Shown: positions 1 to 11,867, counted from the stretch's first letter. The stretch is 64,000 nt of DNA from Stomorhina lunata (GCA_933228675.1 OW121743.1:86638319-86702318); one strand, 5' to 3'. The notes: generated by a model from the sequence alone, not told the origin. Numbers and translations: made by a program.

Positions 1-525
1 AAAATTTTTTTAAAGAAAAATTTTTTTAACGTAAAATTTTCTATAGAAAAATTTTTTTAATGCAAAATTTTTTATAGAAAAATTTTTTTTGATGAAAAAT
101 TTTCGATAGAAAAATTTTTTTAACGAAAAATTTTCTATGGAAAAATTTGTTTAATGAAAAATTTTCTATAGAAAAATTTGTTTAACGAAAAATTTTTTAA
201 CGGAAAATTTTCTATAAAAAATTTTTCTATAGAAAATTTTTCATTGAAAATTTTTCATTAAAAAAATTTTTCTACAGAAAATTTTTCGTAAAAAAAATTT
301 TTCTATGGAAAACTTTTCGTTAAAAAAACTTTCTATAGAAAACTTTTCGTTAAAAAAAATTTATATAGAAAACTTTTCGTTAAAAAAAGTTTCTATAGGA
401 AATTTTTCGTTAAAAAATATTTTCTATAGAAAATTAGAAAAATTTTTCTATCAAAATTTTTTCGTTAAAAAATTGTTTCTTAAGAAAATTTTTGTTAAAC
501 AATTTTCTATAGAAGATATTTAGTG
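1..525. repeat. 31-bp palindromic satellite (AACG linker) with internal inversion
   Basis: Tandem units of about 31 bp, each with the core TTTCTATAGAAA flanked by A/T runs. From 1 to about 200 the linker reads TTTTTTTAACG; from about 285 to 500 it reads CGTTAAAAAAA, the reverse complement. The array therefore changes orientation around 200-285, where units are irregular and a CATTGAAAA/CATTAAAA variant appears. The array runs off the left edge. A translated reading exists only because the period keeps one frame open; it is not a gene. Confidence 0.9.
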
Positions 526-1850
526 TTTAAACAAAATCATTAATCACTTTAGTGTTAAATACATACGAGTAAAATTAAACGGCTTATAACATAAAATGCA
601 GAAAATCCTTATAATATTCATAAAATTTAAATTACTTCATTTCATTTACTTTTGTTTTAATCGCTTTTATTTTTCCGCAACATTTAGTTAACCTCAAAAA
701 ACCAGCCATCATTTAAGCTAAACTTTATTTAATATTTATTAAATGGACAATAATCGTGTTTAATTTTTCCGCATATTTGGAAAATATTATAGCTTAAAAA
801 AGTTTCTCATGATCTATAAAAAACTTAATTACTTTTGCCATAAGTGGTCAACATAAAGCTACTCAAATACATAGCGCCAACTGGCCAGCGAAATATTTTG
901 CGTTAGGTAAATTCTGATAATTTTTATTTTAGCGTTTAAGCCAATTTATGGGCTAGGTGGAGATATGAATTCTGGATTAAACACATAAGTATATAATTAT
1001 ACATACAAAGAACCTACATGTACACATACAATAGCAACATATTTACAGTTAAATTCATTCAATACTATTAGGTTTGCAGTCATCATCATGTTTTTGGTTA
1101 ATTCGTTGTTTTTGGTTGGCTGAATGGTTTATATTTTGTTGGCTTTTTGCAATATTTATGATGATTGTAATTCATTTTATTACCGCTTCAAATAAAACCA
1201 CAATAAACCAGAGAGTTCTTTAATTTATTTTTTTGTATTCTATCCATTGTGTGTGTTTGTGAAAGAGTGGTTTTTAAAAGACCCAGCAGTTTAAAATAAA
1301 AGGACCACCTTACTTTTAATTGGTTACAGATGGCCACCTCTAACACAGCCAATACCTAGCTCATGGGTGTCCCTAGATAACCTATTCAAAGACAATAACG
1401 TGTTAAAATCTTTTATAGTTTTATAAATAGGAATTCGAGATGGTTCCTCAATTTGAAACTACTGGCGATACAATAATGTACACTTGCATTTGTATTGTAA
1501 CTAAATACATACAACACATATGTATGTATATTTCAAGGAGTGCTTAACGGTTCACATTGGCATGCGGTTAGCATAATTTTAATTTAAATCTCATAATAAG
1601 TTTAAAATTTATTTCTTTGACACTTTATATTTATGAAGTTAATCAATTTAAATAACAATTTCGTTAATGTTGTCGCGGTTATAGGTAAATGTATATGTAT
1701 GTTTGTATGTCTGTAGTAATTTTTAAATCATTCGTTTTAAAAGTAATTTATTTAATAGGTGGATTAAGCGAAATAAAAATTTTGATGCTTTTTGATATCC
1801 TTTAGAAATAAATCACAGTCATAAAATTCTATAGCAAACGGTGGTAGGAC
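526..1850. other. AT-rich noncoding stretch
   Basis: No coding signal, RNA gene or recognised element seen. It holds only A/T-rich sequence with short TATG/CATA runs. It separates the first two satellite arrays. Confidence 0.6.
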
Positions 1851-2070
1851 TACTTAGAAAAACTTAGAAAATATTTCGACAAAAATAGTTTTCGATACAA
1901 AAGTTTTTGACAAAAATATTTTTCTATAGAAAATTTTTCGACAAAATTATTTTCTATAGAAAATTTTTCGACAAAAGTATTTTTCTATAGAAAATTTTTC
2001 GACAAAAATTTTTTTTGTAGAAAATTTTTCGAAAAAATATTTTTCTTTACAAACATTTTTGACGAAAATA
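1851..2070. repeat. Satellite block, CGACAAAAATA linker
   Basis: About seven degenerate units of about 30-31 bp with linker TTTTTCGACAAAAATA and core TTTTCTATAGAAAA. This is the same linker as the large array at 49961-53150, in the same orientation. It forms the left edge of a three-part composite array. Confidence 0.85.
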
Positions 2071-2935
2071 TTTTTTTATAGAAAAATTTTCAATAAAAAA
2101 ATTTTTCTTTATAAAAATTTTCAATAAAAAAATTTTTCTTTATAAAAATTTTCAGTAAAAAAATTTTTCTATAGAAAAATTTTCAATAAAAAAAATTTTC
2201 TATAGAAAAATTTTCAATAAAAAAATTTTTCTATAGAAAAATTTTCAATACAAAAATTTGTCTATAGAAAAATTTTCAATAAAAAAATTTTTCTATAGAA
2301 AAATTTTCAATAAAAAAATTTTTCTATAGAAAAATTTTCAATAAAAAAATTTTTCTATAGAAAAATTTTCAATAAAAAAATTTTTCTATAGAAAAATTTT
2401 CAATAAAAAAATTTTTCTATAGAAATATTTTCAATAAAAAAATGTTTTTATAGAAAAATTTTCAATAAAAAAATTTTTCTATAGAAAACTTTTCAATAAA
2501 AAAATTTTTCTATAGAAAAATTTTCAATAAAAAAATTTTTCTATAGAAAAATTTTCAATAAAAAAATTTTTCTATAGAATAATTTTCAATAAAAAAATTT
2601 TTCTATAGAAAAATTTTCAATAAAAAAATTTTTCTATAGAAAAATTTTCAATAAAAAAATTTTTCTATAGAAAAATTTTCAATAAAAAAATTTTTCTATA
2701 GAAAAATTTTCAATAAAAAAATTTTTCTATAGAAAAATTTTCAATAAAAAAATTTTTCTATAGAAAAATTTTCAATAAAAAAATTTTTCTATAGAAAAAT
2801 TTTCAATAAAAAAATGTTTCTATAGTAAAATTTTCAATAAAAAAATTTTTCTATGGAAAATTTTTCAATAAAAAAATTTTTCTATAGAAAAATTTTCAAT
2901 AAAAAAATTTTCAATAAAAAAAATTTCAATAAAAA
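2071..2935. repeat. 31-bp palindromic satellite, CAATAAA linker
   Basis: Roughly 27 near-identical 31-bp units: core TTTTTCTATAGAAAAA followed by TTTTCAATAAAAAAA. Left-edge units are degenerate and central ones nearly uniform, as expected from unequal exchange. Each unit carries AATAAA on the plus strand only. It joins the next block, which has a different linker, at about 2900-2960. Confidence 0.95.
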
Positions 2936-4430
2936 CTTTTCGACCAATTCTTTTTATAGAAAAATTTTTGACCAAAGTTTTCTAAAGGAAAATGTTTACC
3001 AAATCTTTTATAGGCAAATTTTTACCAAATTTTTTTTATAGAAAAATTTTCGACCAAATTTTTCTATAGAAAAATTTTCGACCAAATTTTTCTATGGAAA
3101 AATTTTCGACAAAAAAATTTTTTGATAGAAAAAATTTCCACCAAATTTTTCTATAGAAAAAATTTCGACCAAAAATATTGATTTGATTTTTCAATAGAAA
3201 AATTTTCGACCAAATTTTTCTAAAGAAAAATTTTCGACCAAATTTTTCTATAGAAAAATTTTCAACCAAATTTTTCTATAGAAAAATTTTCGACCAAATT
3301 TTTCTATAGAAAAATTTTCGACCAAATTTTTCTATAGAAAAATTTTCGACCAAATTTTTCTATAGAAAAATTTTCGACCAAATTTTTCTATAGAAAAATT
3401 TTCGACCAAATTTTTCTATAGAAAAATTTTCGACCAAATTTTTCTATAGAAAAATTTTCGACCAAATTTTTCTATAGAAAAATTTTCGACCAAATTTTTC
3501 TATAGAAAAATTTTCGACCAAATTTTTCTATAGAAAAATTTTCGACCAAATTTTTCTATAGAAAAATCTTCGACCAAATTTTTCTATAGAAAAATCTTCT
3601 ACCAAATATTTCAATAGAAAAATGTTCGACCAAATTTTTCAATAGAAAAATTTTCGACCAAATTTTTCAATAGAAAAATTTTCGACCAAATTTTTCTACA
3701 GAAAATTTTTGACCAAATTTTTGTTTAGAAAAATGTTCGATCAAATTTTTCTATAGAAAAATTTTCGACCAAATTTTTCTATAGAAAAATTTTCGACCAA
3801 ATTTTTCTATAGAAAAATTTTCGACCAAATTTTTCTATAGAAAAATTTTCGACCAAATTTTTCTATAGAAAAATTTTCGACCAAATTTGTCTATAGAAAA
3901 ATTTTCGACCAAATTTTTCTATAGAAAAATTTCCGACCAAATTTTTCTATAGAAAAATTTCCGACCAAATTTTTCTATAGAAAAATTTTCGACCAAATTT
4001 TTCTATCGGAAAATTTTCGACCAAATTTTTCTATCGAAAAATTTTCGACCAAATTTTTCTATCGAAAAATTTTCGACCAAATTTTTCTATCGAAAAATTT
4101 TCGACCAAAATTTTCTATCGAAAAATTTTCGACCAAATTTTTCTATTGAAAAATTTTTGATCAAGTTTTTCTATAGAAAATTTTTGATCAAATTTTTCTA
4201 TTGAAAAATTTTCAAATTTATTTTTCTATAAAAAAATATTCGACCAAATTTTCGATTTTATTTTTCTTTAGAAAAATTTTCGATTTTATTTTGCTATAGA
4301 AAAATTTTCGAATTTATTTATCTATAGAAAAATTTTAAATCAAATTTTTCTATAGAAAAGTTTCAGACCAAATTTTTCTATAGAAAAGTTTCAGACGAAA
4401 TTTTTCTATAGAACAATTTTAGACCTAAAT
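2936..4430. repeat. 28-bp palindromic satellite, CGACCA linker
   Basis: About 50 units of exactly 28 bp in the uniform part: linker TTTTCGACCAAA plus TTTTTCTATAGAAAAA. Flanking bases extend the palindrome to 22 bp in most units. A run of consecutive units at about 4010-4140 has CTATCG instead of CTATAG. Units decay into CAAATTTATT-type variants from 4200 to 4430. Confidence 0.95.
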
Positions 4431-5340
4431 CTGAACCAAAGCTAAATTCAAAATTTTGTATGATCTAGGAAAAATCGGATATTGTGTGCTTCACTATGTT
4501 TTTAAAAATTTTTGATTTGACTTAAAAACGAATATGCTTTTCTTTTAAATATTTCAACACTTTTAAATATTCATTCATGGTATTTTAAATTCTTTTTTAG
4601 AATACCATCAACAGAAATGTACCACAAATCCTCAATTGTCCAAAATCATTGGGGCTCTAAGATAACTGACATGTTTTCTCTGTTCGCATGACAGTGATGC
4701 ATAAGCCTCTCCAATGGTATTAATTTATTCTAGGCCAGAAAAATTAAGCAAAACAGAAAACAAAAACAAGAACTTTTTTTTGTTATCAATACATACATAC
4801 ACTTACGGGCAGGTTTTACTTATCAATGTGTTTGAGAGTTTTTATTTTGGACATTTTGTTGTGTTTTGTTTTGTTTGGTAATGGTATTTAGTTTTTGTTA
4901 CGGTTATTTAGTTTTCCTGTTTCCGCAATTTGAGGTCGGATGTGAATCCAGAATGTCATGTCACATCTATCGATGGACCATAAAAGTTCGGTTTAAACTA
5001 AAGAAATAACTCGATGAGAGAAAAACACTGAAATGAGAATGAATGAAAAAATAGCCCTTTTTTGTTGCCAGTAATCCCCAAAACAAGAGCAACAACTAAA
5101 ATTATGTTTGATGATATTTGTTGGCTAAATATTTTAAACAAGTGTTTTTGTTGTCGTTGTTGTTTGATGTTGGCGTTTTGGACTTAACTGCAGCTGAAAA
5201 CAAAAAAGGTTTCATACAAATTTAAGATAAATTGCATTACATGCTTTTTGGTGTTGTTGTCAATGTTGGTCAATGTTGTAAATTAAATTATTTATTTATA
5301 CATGTGTTTTGTTAAATTGTAGTGGCCTATAACATTGGTT
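4431..5340. other. Unassigned AT-rich sequence
   Basis: No gene or recognised mobile element. It contains TTTTGTTGTTG-rich low-complexity stretches around 5120-5170 but no array. Confidence 0.5.
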
Positions 5341-5590
5341 GGTGTTATTGTTTTATGTAAATGTTTGTGATAAAAATTCTGAATGGAGTTCAATGAGACA
5401 TTTCTTTTCTTAATTTTTACTAGATTTGAGAACATTTGTCTAATTTTAGACTTAGATACTCGTATAATATCTTAAGTGCATCCCATAAGAGCAAATTGTT
5501 ATCTCTATTTTCGGCCATAATGGAACTCAATGATGAAGGTTAATATATAGTCGAACTTGGCCGACTAAATTATTTAGGCTTACTTGTTTT
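5341..5590 (+). mobile_element. DINE-1-like (HINE) 3' tail, subtype A
   Basis: Ends with a TAGTCG...CGACTA hairpin at 5548-5567 followed by an ACTTGTTTT-type end, the layout of DINE-1/INE-1 3' termini. The same roughly 240-bp tail recurs at 7337-7576. The next element starts at once at 5591, so this is a head-to-tail junction. Seen directly: hairpin and duplicated tail. Family assignment rests on structure. Confidence 0.7.
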
Positions 5591-6555
5591 TATACCCACC
5601 ATCAAAAAGAATGAGACTGTCATTCCGTTTGTAATTTCCTTAATATTGGCTTAAAAATATAAAAACTTCTGAATACTTATGAAATTCTAAGACGATTGAG
5701 CGATGTCCTTCTGTCTGTCTGTTGAAATCGCGATAACGCCTATAGGAAAGGAGCTAGCTCACTGAACTTGGCAGAAACATTATTCATCTATGAGAAAATT
5801 GAAATTGGGCAAAATCGGTTAACATTTGACCATAGCTCCCGTTTAACCTCGCCTACGCTAATCGCTTATTTGCTAATAAATAACAAACTATAAAAGCTAT
5901 CATGACAAAATTTGGTATCTAGAAGTTTTACATAAGCACTAGGCAGCATATAAAATTTCATCAATCGGTTCACATTTAATTATAGCTCCCATATAAAAAA
6001 CTTACGGAAACAGCCCAAATTCCACCTAAAATTCACTTAAATGCCAATAAATGATAAACTGTAATAGCTTTGGCCACTAAATTTAGCACCAGAAAGTCTT
6101 ATGTGAATGCCAGCCAGTGTGCAAAATTATGTTATAATCGGTCAACATTTGATCATAGCTCCCATATAAAAAACTAATAGAAATACAAAAATACAAAAAG
6201 AAAAGGTGGCTTATGTCCGTCTGTCCGACAAATAAAAGCGCGGCAGCTCCTTAACTACAAAAGCTAAAGAGACAAAATTTCACAAAAGTATTTTTGATAT
6301 GTAACAGAAGTTGTGTACTGAAAATGGGCGAAATTTGTTTGAAGTTAGTTAGAGATCCCATATAACCCAGCCCCGGGCAACACATGAATGCTGATAAATT
6401 AAATACAATTGTAATAGATATGACGACTAAATTTAGAATAGAGAAGTTTTATGCAACTATTGGTCAGTGTATCAAATTTTATAGGAATCGGTTCATATTC
6501 ATACTATAGCTTTCATATAAAAAACACTACCGGAAACCAAAAAATATTTAGCAAG
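5591..6555 (+). mobile_element. DINE-1-like (HINE) element, subtype A body
   Basis: Starts TATACCCACCATC directly after the tail of the preceding copy and has a GTCTGTCTGTTG tract at about 5710. Modules of the type ATCGGTTCACATTT...TAGCTCCCATATAAAAAAC repeat near 5820, 5965, 6135 and 6490, giving an internal minisatellite of uneven period. It lacks its own 3' hairpin before subtype B begins, so it is probably interrupted there. No coding capacity is expected. Confidence 0.65.
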
Positions 6556-7336
6556 AACCAGTTAAAAGGAAAGGGTATTATAAGTTTGTGCTGATGTATG
6601 TAACGCATAGAAATATTTGTCTTAGACCCATCTTTTGGCATACCAATAGGCTTAGAATCACTTTCTGAGCCGATTTAGCGATGTCCGCCCGTCCGTCCGT
6701 CTGGCTGGCTGGACCCCCATGTAAACTTTGTAATCAAACTACAGTTTGCAATTCTAAAGATAATTTGATGAAATTTGGCACGGATCATGTTTTTGATAAT
6801 GGGACCATGGATATTAAAATTCGTCAAAATCGGTCCATTATTTATGGTACCTCCCATAGGTCCCACTTCCCGGAATTGATATATTGGCCACACAAATCAA
6901 TATTTTCTCATGAAATTTAAACCAGATACTGCCTATGTAAACCCTAATTATTGTACCAAATTTCGTCGAAATCGGTCCACATTTGACCATAATATAGAAA
7001 TTCTTTTCTCAAAACGCACTAAATGAGACAAAATTCACTAAAACGCTCGTAAATCAGAAGATAACTAGAATTTTCACTTTATTTTTGCATACATAATTTT
7101 TGTAACAACTGTAATCAATTTGCCAAATTTCGAGATAATCGGTTCATATTTGACCCTAGCTCTGATATAAGTCCAAATGTCTGAAATAGCTTAAATGTAT
7201 AAGTTTTGAGAATATGTTTGTATGATGGCAAAATTTAGCAAATATTTGTCTTTATACAGGAAAAGGAACACCTTTGACTATAGTGCTGAAGGGTATCGTA
7301 TGGTCGGGCTTGGCCGACTATATCACTTTCTTACTT
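6556..7336 (+). mobile_element. DINE-1-like (HINE) element, subtype B
   Basis: Begins within the subtype B head (GGAAAGGGTATTATAAG), continues through GTTTGTGCTGATGTATGTAA and a CCGTCCGTCCGTCTGGCTGG tract (about 6690-6712), and ends at GAAGGGTAT, the GGTCGG...CCGACTA hairpin and CTTACTTG. Related copies lie at 16676-17405, 30871-31618, 11110-11450 (minus, 5' half) and 13511-13852 (3' half). Short open frames at 6675-6920 on both strands come from this repeat and are not genes. Confidence 0.8.
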
Positions 7337-7576
7337 GTGGTTTTATGCAAATATTTGTAATAGAAGTTGTAAATAGAGTTCAATGAGAAATTTCTTTTGT
7401 TAATCTTTACTATATTTGAGTTCATTTGTCTTATGTTAGATAAAGATATAATATTTTAAGTACATTTCATAAGAGCTAATTGTTATCTTTATTTTAGACC
7501 ATATTTGAACTCAATGATGTAGGTTAACATATAGTCGAAATTGACGGACTATATTATTTAGGCTCTTACTCGTTTT
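7337..7576 (+). mobile_element. Second copy of the subtype A HINE tail
   Basis: Aligns along its length with 5341-5590, including GAGTTCAATGAGA, CATAAGAGC and the TATAGTC...GACTATA terminal hairpin (7530-7552). The pattern fits a subtype A element that begins at 5591 and resumes here, split by the subtype B copy. Confidence 0.7.
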
Positions 7577-8528
7577 TCATTTGTTTGGTTTGTACGTTAT
7601 ATTCAAAAAAAATTAATTGAAATAGACATTTTACAAAAAACTTTTAATAAATTGAACAATTTAAGTCTATTGAAAATTTAATGTTTTGCGTAAATGATAA
7701 TTTAAAAAAGTTGAAAAAACAAACCAATTCCAACAATTAAAGTAAAAAATCAGAGTTTCTCAAATTGTTTGAAACTCTCCATAAAATTAAAAGGGCTTTT
7801 TTAAAAGACATAATTATACAGAAAATACATTTTACATATAATATATTTACATGAAAAAATTTGTAGTAAAAATGTTTGTGACCACTTTTCTTTACCATCG
7901 GCATCAAACACATTAAAAAAATTGCAATTAGGGCATTACAAAAATAACACGTTTATATGATTTTTTTTATTATTCGTTACACATGTTTACTATAAACGTT
8001 TTTTTTTTAACATTTGAATTTTTTTTTCAACTTCGTTAGTTATTATTGTTAGTTATGCAAATTCTATTAAAAAAAAGAACAAACAATTATTTGTTAACAA
8101 TATATTTATTGATGAAATTTAAAATAATTTGTCACACTTTTTTTGCTTCGTTTCTTTTGTAATTTTTATTGGTCAAATATGTTGAAATATAACATTTTTG
8201 TCTTTTTTGCTCAAGCAAGTTTTAGTAATTAGTGAACAATTTTTTATGAAAAATAATTTAAGCTTAGTATGTAAAAAAATTTATAACTAATTGAAATGCG
8301 CACCTAAGTAATTAAAGACTTACGAAATAAAAAATAATCAATACTTATTGCATGCATGCAAATATTATAAGTCATATTTTTTAATCCGAAAAGAACATAT
8401 TTTTTCTATCTTTCAAAAGTTCTAAGTTTTTACGAAAATAAAATTTTGCAAATTATCTCAATTTAAAATATTTATTGTGTTTCTTAAAAGACAGCAAAAT
8501 GCATTTTACTTGATTTATCTAGATTGCT
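7577..8528. other. Unassigned AT-rich sequence
   Basis: Very A/T-rich with poly-T runs. No coding frame, array or recognised element seen. Confidence 0.5.
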
Positions 8529-8532
8529 TTAA

Positions 8533-10447
8533 CCCTTATACTCTCCTTGGGTCAATTTGACCCAATTTTGTTTTTCAAACGCAAAATTTTCCCCTTAAAT
8601 ATATGAACTTGAAACTTTTATTTATCCATTACAGGGACGAAAATTATGTTTTTATAAGAAAATAATAAAATTAAAAATTTTCCTCCCCCCTCCACATTTC
8701 AAAACACGATTTACACACATTTAATACCCTTTGGGTCAATATGACCCAACAAGCGATATTTCAAGCTTAATTACACTTTATAATTTTTTTCCTATTGAAC
8801 ATAATTGAATCGAGTTCACCTTCATTCAGAATCATCTATCAATAATTTGTTCAGTCAAATAATCAGTAAAATCGCTTTTATTGAATATTTTTCCATTCAT
8901 GGGCTGTTCACATATTACGTTACGCTATTTTCGCATTTTTTTTTTTTTTTTTGTTTTCAGATGATATATTCCAAACAAAAATAAATATGTTATCCTCTTA
9001 AGTTCTCTTCATCATTCAGCCGACGTAAGAGATGATGAACAAAAAAAGACTAAAATAATACATCATTGCATCCAAACTAAAGCTTTAGTTCATGCACTTG
9101 ACCAACTTGTTGCTAATTACACATGTAAGCGCGAGACTAAGCGATGGCCAGTTGCATTATTTTCAAACATGATAGTTGTATCAGCATATAGCACCTACAT
9201 CACATGGACTTAAATGAATCCTGACTGGGGTTTTAATACAAACTTCAGAAGCAAGCTTTATTTAGTAGAACTTGCAAATCAATGAGCTACCAAATGAGCA
9301 TATTTGGCGAAGAATATTTCCAAGGCGTTTGATATAGTGTGGCACGGAGCACTTCTATCAAAACTTATTGCCTTTGGTATCGGTAATAACTTCTCTCGGC
9401 TTATATTGAGCTTCCTCAGAGATCGCTCTATACGAGTTGTTATAGAATTCAAGGTTAATTCAGAGCTACCACAAGCTCTGTTCTTTCTAAAACTCTATTT
9501 CTTATCTTTATAAATGTCCATCAACATCAAACTTCCAATCCTATCTACTCTTTTGCAGATGACAGCAATATTTGCCATTCATTTTCATTTAATCGTAGTC
9601 CAAGCCTTCTTTAGGTTGGCGCTATGAGACAAAACATGAATTAATTATTAAATCGATATTTAGAAACAATTTCAGAATGGGGTCATGAGAATAGATGTTG
9701 TATGCTTATGCATAAACGCGCGGGAAACCATGTTTCTTCATCAATGTGATGTCCGTTCGACAAAATATATCTTTCAAGTGTCGAAAGAAGCATTCAAGTG
9801 CCTCGGTTTTCTAAAACGGTGCAAGAGATACTTCACTCCATCTGATCTCCTTACTATTTACACCACCTCATGTATGTGCCGGAACTTCAAAGTCTATTTT
9901 GGAGCTTCTCGACCTAGTGTACGAAATGGCGAAAGTGCTCATCGGGACAGTGGGGTATCCAACTCTATTGATTTACAGGAGCACCATCGCAATTTGAGTT
10001 GTGTCACACTGTTCTATTGTTAATACTTTTGAAAGTGCTCTAACGAAATCAGAGAACTCGTTTCCGAAACTCGGACTTTTTTACGCAATACACGTCATTC
10101 TGTTAGAGCTCATTCCTTTGTGGTCGATTGGCCGGTAGACCGAACAACACGCTATATTCAGCCGTATAGTTCGTATATGGAATTCACTTCCCGCAGAAGT
10201 TTTCCCTGCCAGTTGCAATATAGGTAAATTTAAAGCCATAAAGACTACTCCATCTATCCTCCCTCCCATAACCTATTTTCCTACTTCCAACACAATGCAT
10301 TGGATAAGAAGGGGCAGGGGATGACCTGTGCTGGTTCTAAATTAAAAAATCCAATGTTAAATATCCAATTTTGTTAATATTTCATTGTTGGGTCATATTG
10401 ACCCAAAGGGTAATATAAAGGGCACAAATCCAAGGAAAGTAGAAGGG
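8533..10447. mobile_element. Non-autonomous piggyBac-like element (TTAA-flanked)
   Basis: Both ends abut TTAA (8529-8532 and 10448-10451), the target duplication of piggyBac elements. The 18-bp terminal repeats start CCCTTATACTCTCCTTGG on the left and, reverse-complemented, CCCTTCTACTTTCCTTGG on the right (16 of 18 match). Inside is a perfect 27-bp inverted pair, 8725-8751 against 10386-10412, containing the palindromic GGGTCAATATGACCC site. The left end has a further GGGTCAATTTGACCC copy. No transposase is present; the middle is largely a LINE insertion. Ends and repeats are seen directly; the superfamily is inferred from TTAA and the CCC start. Confidence 0.8.
9302..10340 (+). pseudogene. 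LINE (non-LTR retrotransposon) ORF2 fragment
   Basis: A 5'-truncated, frameshifted reverse-transcriptase remnant. It starts at the palm motif A region (ISKAFDIVWHG) and matches the copy at 12812-13510. The catalytic FADDSNI segment is readable near 9555. Relative to the other copy it has lost about 18 bp near 9450 and about 30 bp near 9690, and motif B reads ELPQA instead of GVPQG. It extends further 3' (10080-10330) into a C-terminal stretch of the type seen downstream of RT in arthropod LINEs. It lies wholly inside the TTAA element, so it inserted after that element. Not functional. Confidence 0.85.
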
Positions 10448-11109
10448 TTAAGAGTAAATTCAGCAGGCACATATCAACGTCAACCAGATAATTCAGGGGC
10501 CAAATTACCGCATTCGATATCGATCGAAAACTCAGACTTTTAAGCGAATATTGTGATGTATACTTTAGGGATGTTGAAAGTTACTTCAATGCAAAATGTT
10601 TATTGAAATTTGGTATCCATTTTTATTCGTTTTTAAAAACATATAGTTCAATTAAAAATCTTTTACTATTGTTCAACTTTTGGCAAATAACTTCAAAAAA
10701 ATATAGTAAACTATGCATCTTTTAAATAATTTTGATTATCATTAAAGTATGATGTACAAATATTTTAAAAATATCTAAGATTTTGATGGATACTGAATGC
10801 CCCAGGGGCCAAATTACCGAAACTGTAGCGTCTGTTCAACACGTTAGTTGCGGCTACAAGCGGTCGCTTTACAAACATGGCTCTTGTCTTTGGACGCATC
10901 ATCCATCGACTAAGCACTTACGATGTTTTAAGCATGGAAAGAAACAACATTACAGAATATACTACTCCAGGAGGTAATCATGAGAGAAATCCCCTTGCTA
11001 CGGCAGCTGGCACAAGGATACAAGGATTTTGGTATGCCTAATCTATGCAAGAACATCCTGACGAATGAAACCAAGAGGCTCTATGATCCACTGGGAGTCA
11101 AGAATAACA
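10448..11109. other. Unassigned segment with coding-like scraps and a 17-bp repeat
   Basis: GC content rises locally. The 17-mer CAGGGGCCAAATTACCG occurs exactly at 10494-10510 and 10803-10819. Short readable stretches follow each: in frame from 10499 about 65 codons containing SEYCDVYFRDVESYFNAK, and around 10870-11040 a run containing NMALVFGRIIHRLSTYDV. They resemble decayed protein-coding sequence, but I do not recognise the family, and no start, splice or stop structure is convincing. Confidence 0.35.
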
Positions 11110-11455
11110 GAATATGAAAATATCAATATCAGGAAGTGAGATCTACGAAAGTTACCATAAATAATGGAATAATTTTAACGAATTTCAACAGCTATAGTCA
11201 GACTATCAAAACAATTATCTGTGCAAATTTCATAAAATTATTTTTAGAATTGCGAGCTGTACTTTGATTACAAGGTTTACATGGGGCTCCAGCTAGCCAG
11301 ACGGAGGGACGGACTGACTATATCGACTCATAAAGTGATTCTAAGTCTATTTATTGGTATACTAAGAGGTGAATTTATGACAAATATATCTATACGTTAC
11401 AAACATCAGCACAAACTTATAATACCCTTTCCACCTATGAAGGTGAAGGGTACTA
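11110..11455 (-). mobile_element. DINE-1-like (HINE) subtype B, 5' half, inverted
   Basis: Reverse-complemented, this reads ACCCTTCACC..., TATAAGTTTGTGCTGATG and CCGTCCCTCCGTCTGGCTAG, then matches the 6830-6890 part of the subtype B copy. The 3' half and terminal hairpin are absent. Apparent open frames across it are repeat-derived. Confidence 0.75.
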
Positions 11456-11867
11456 TTAAGGTCAGCTTTTCTGTACCATCCACCAGAGTGTCTGAGAATA
11501 TCTCATTATTCCATATATACAGACTCCAGGCATATACAAAAGTAACTGCATTCCGGATTTATCTTTTCCATATTTATTTACAAACAGATAAAAGACAGAT
11601 TTTCTTAGCCCATAATTTTTATCTCCTTTCATCTGAGGTTTCTCCTAGAGAAACGAGGAGTAGAAATCGTGGAAAAAAGTTTCAGAAATACGTCCAAGTT
11701 TAGGAGTTACGCGCAAAAAACCGATTTTAGCTGTGCCAGTTTGTACCCGATTTATTTTTTACGGCAAATTAAAGTAAACAGATTGCGCTTCAGAATGGCA
11801 TATGATTTTTAATGCATTTGTAAATCGAAAATATTTTTTGTTAAGGTAAACTAAACTTTTGATTACT
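11456..11867. other. Unassigned sequence
   Basis: No recognised element. A small GTTTCTC-CTA-GAGAAAC hairpin lies near 11640-11655. One open frame runs from the inverted HINE into this stretch but shows no domain, and I do not call it a gene. Confidence 0.4.

Noticed and set aside
6675..6920. Open frames on both strands
   Set aside because: They lie inside the DINE-1-like repeat and recur as broken readings in its other copies.
11281..11703. A 140-residue open frame
   Set aside because: Its first part is inverted HINE sequence. The remainder has no domain or compositional sign of coding.
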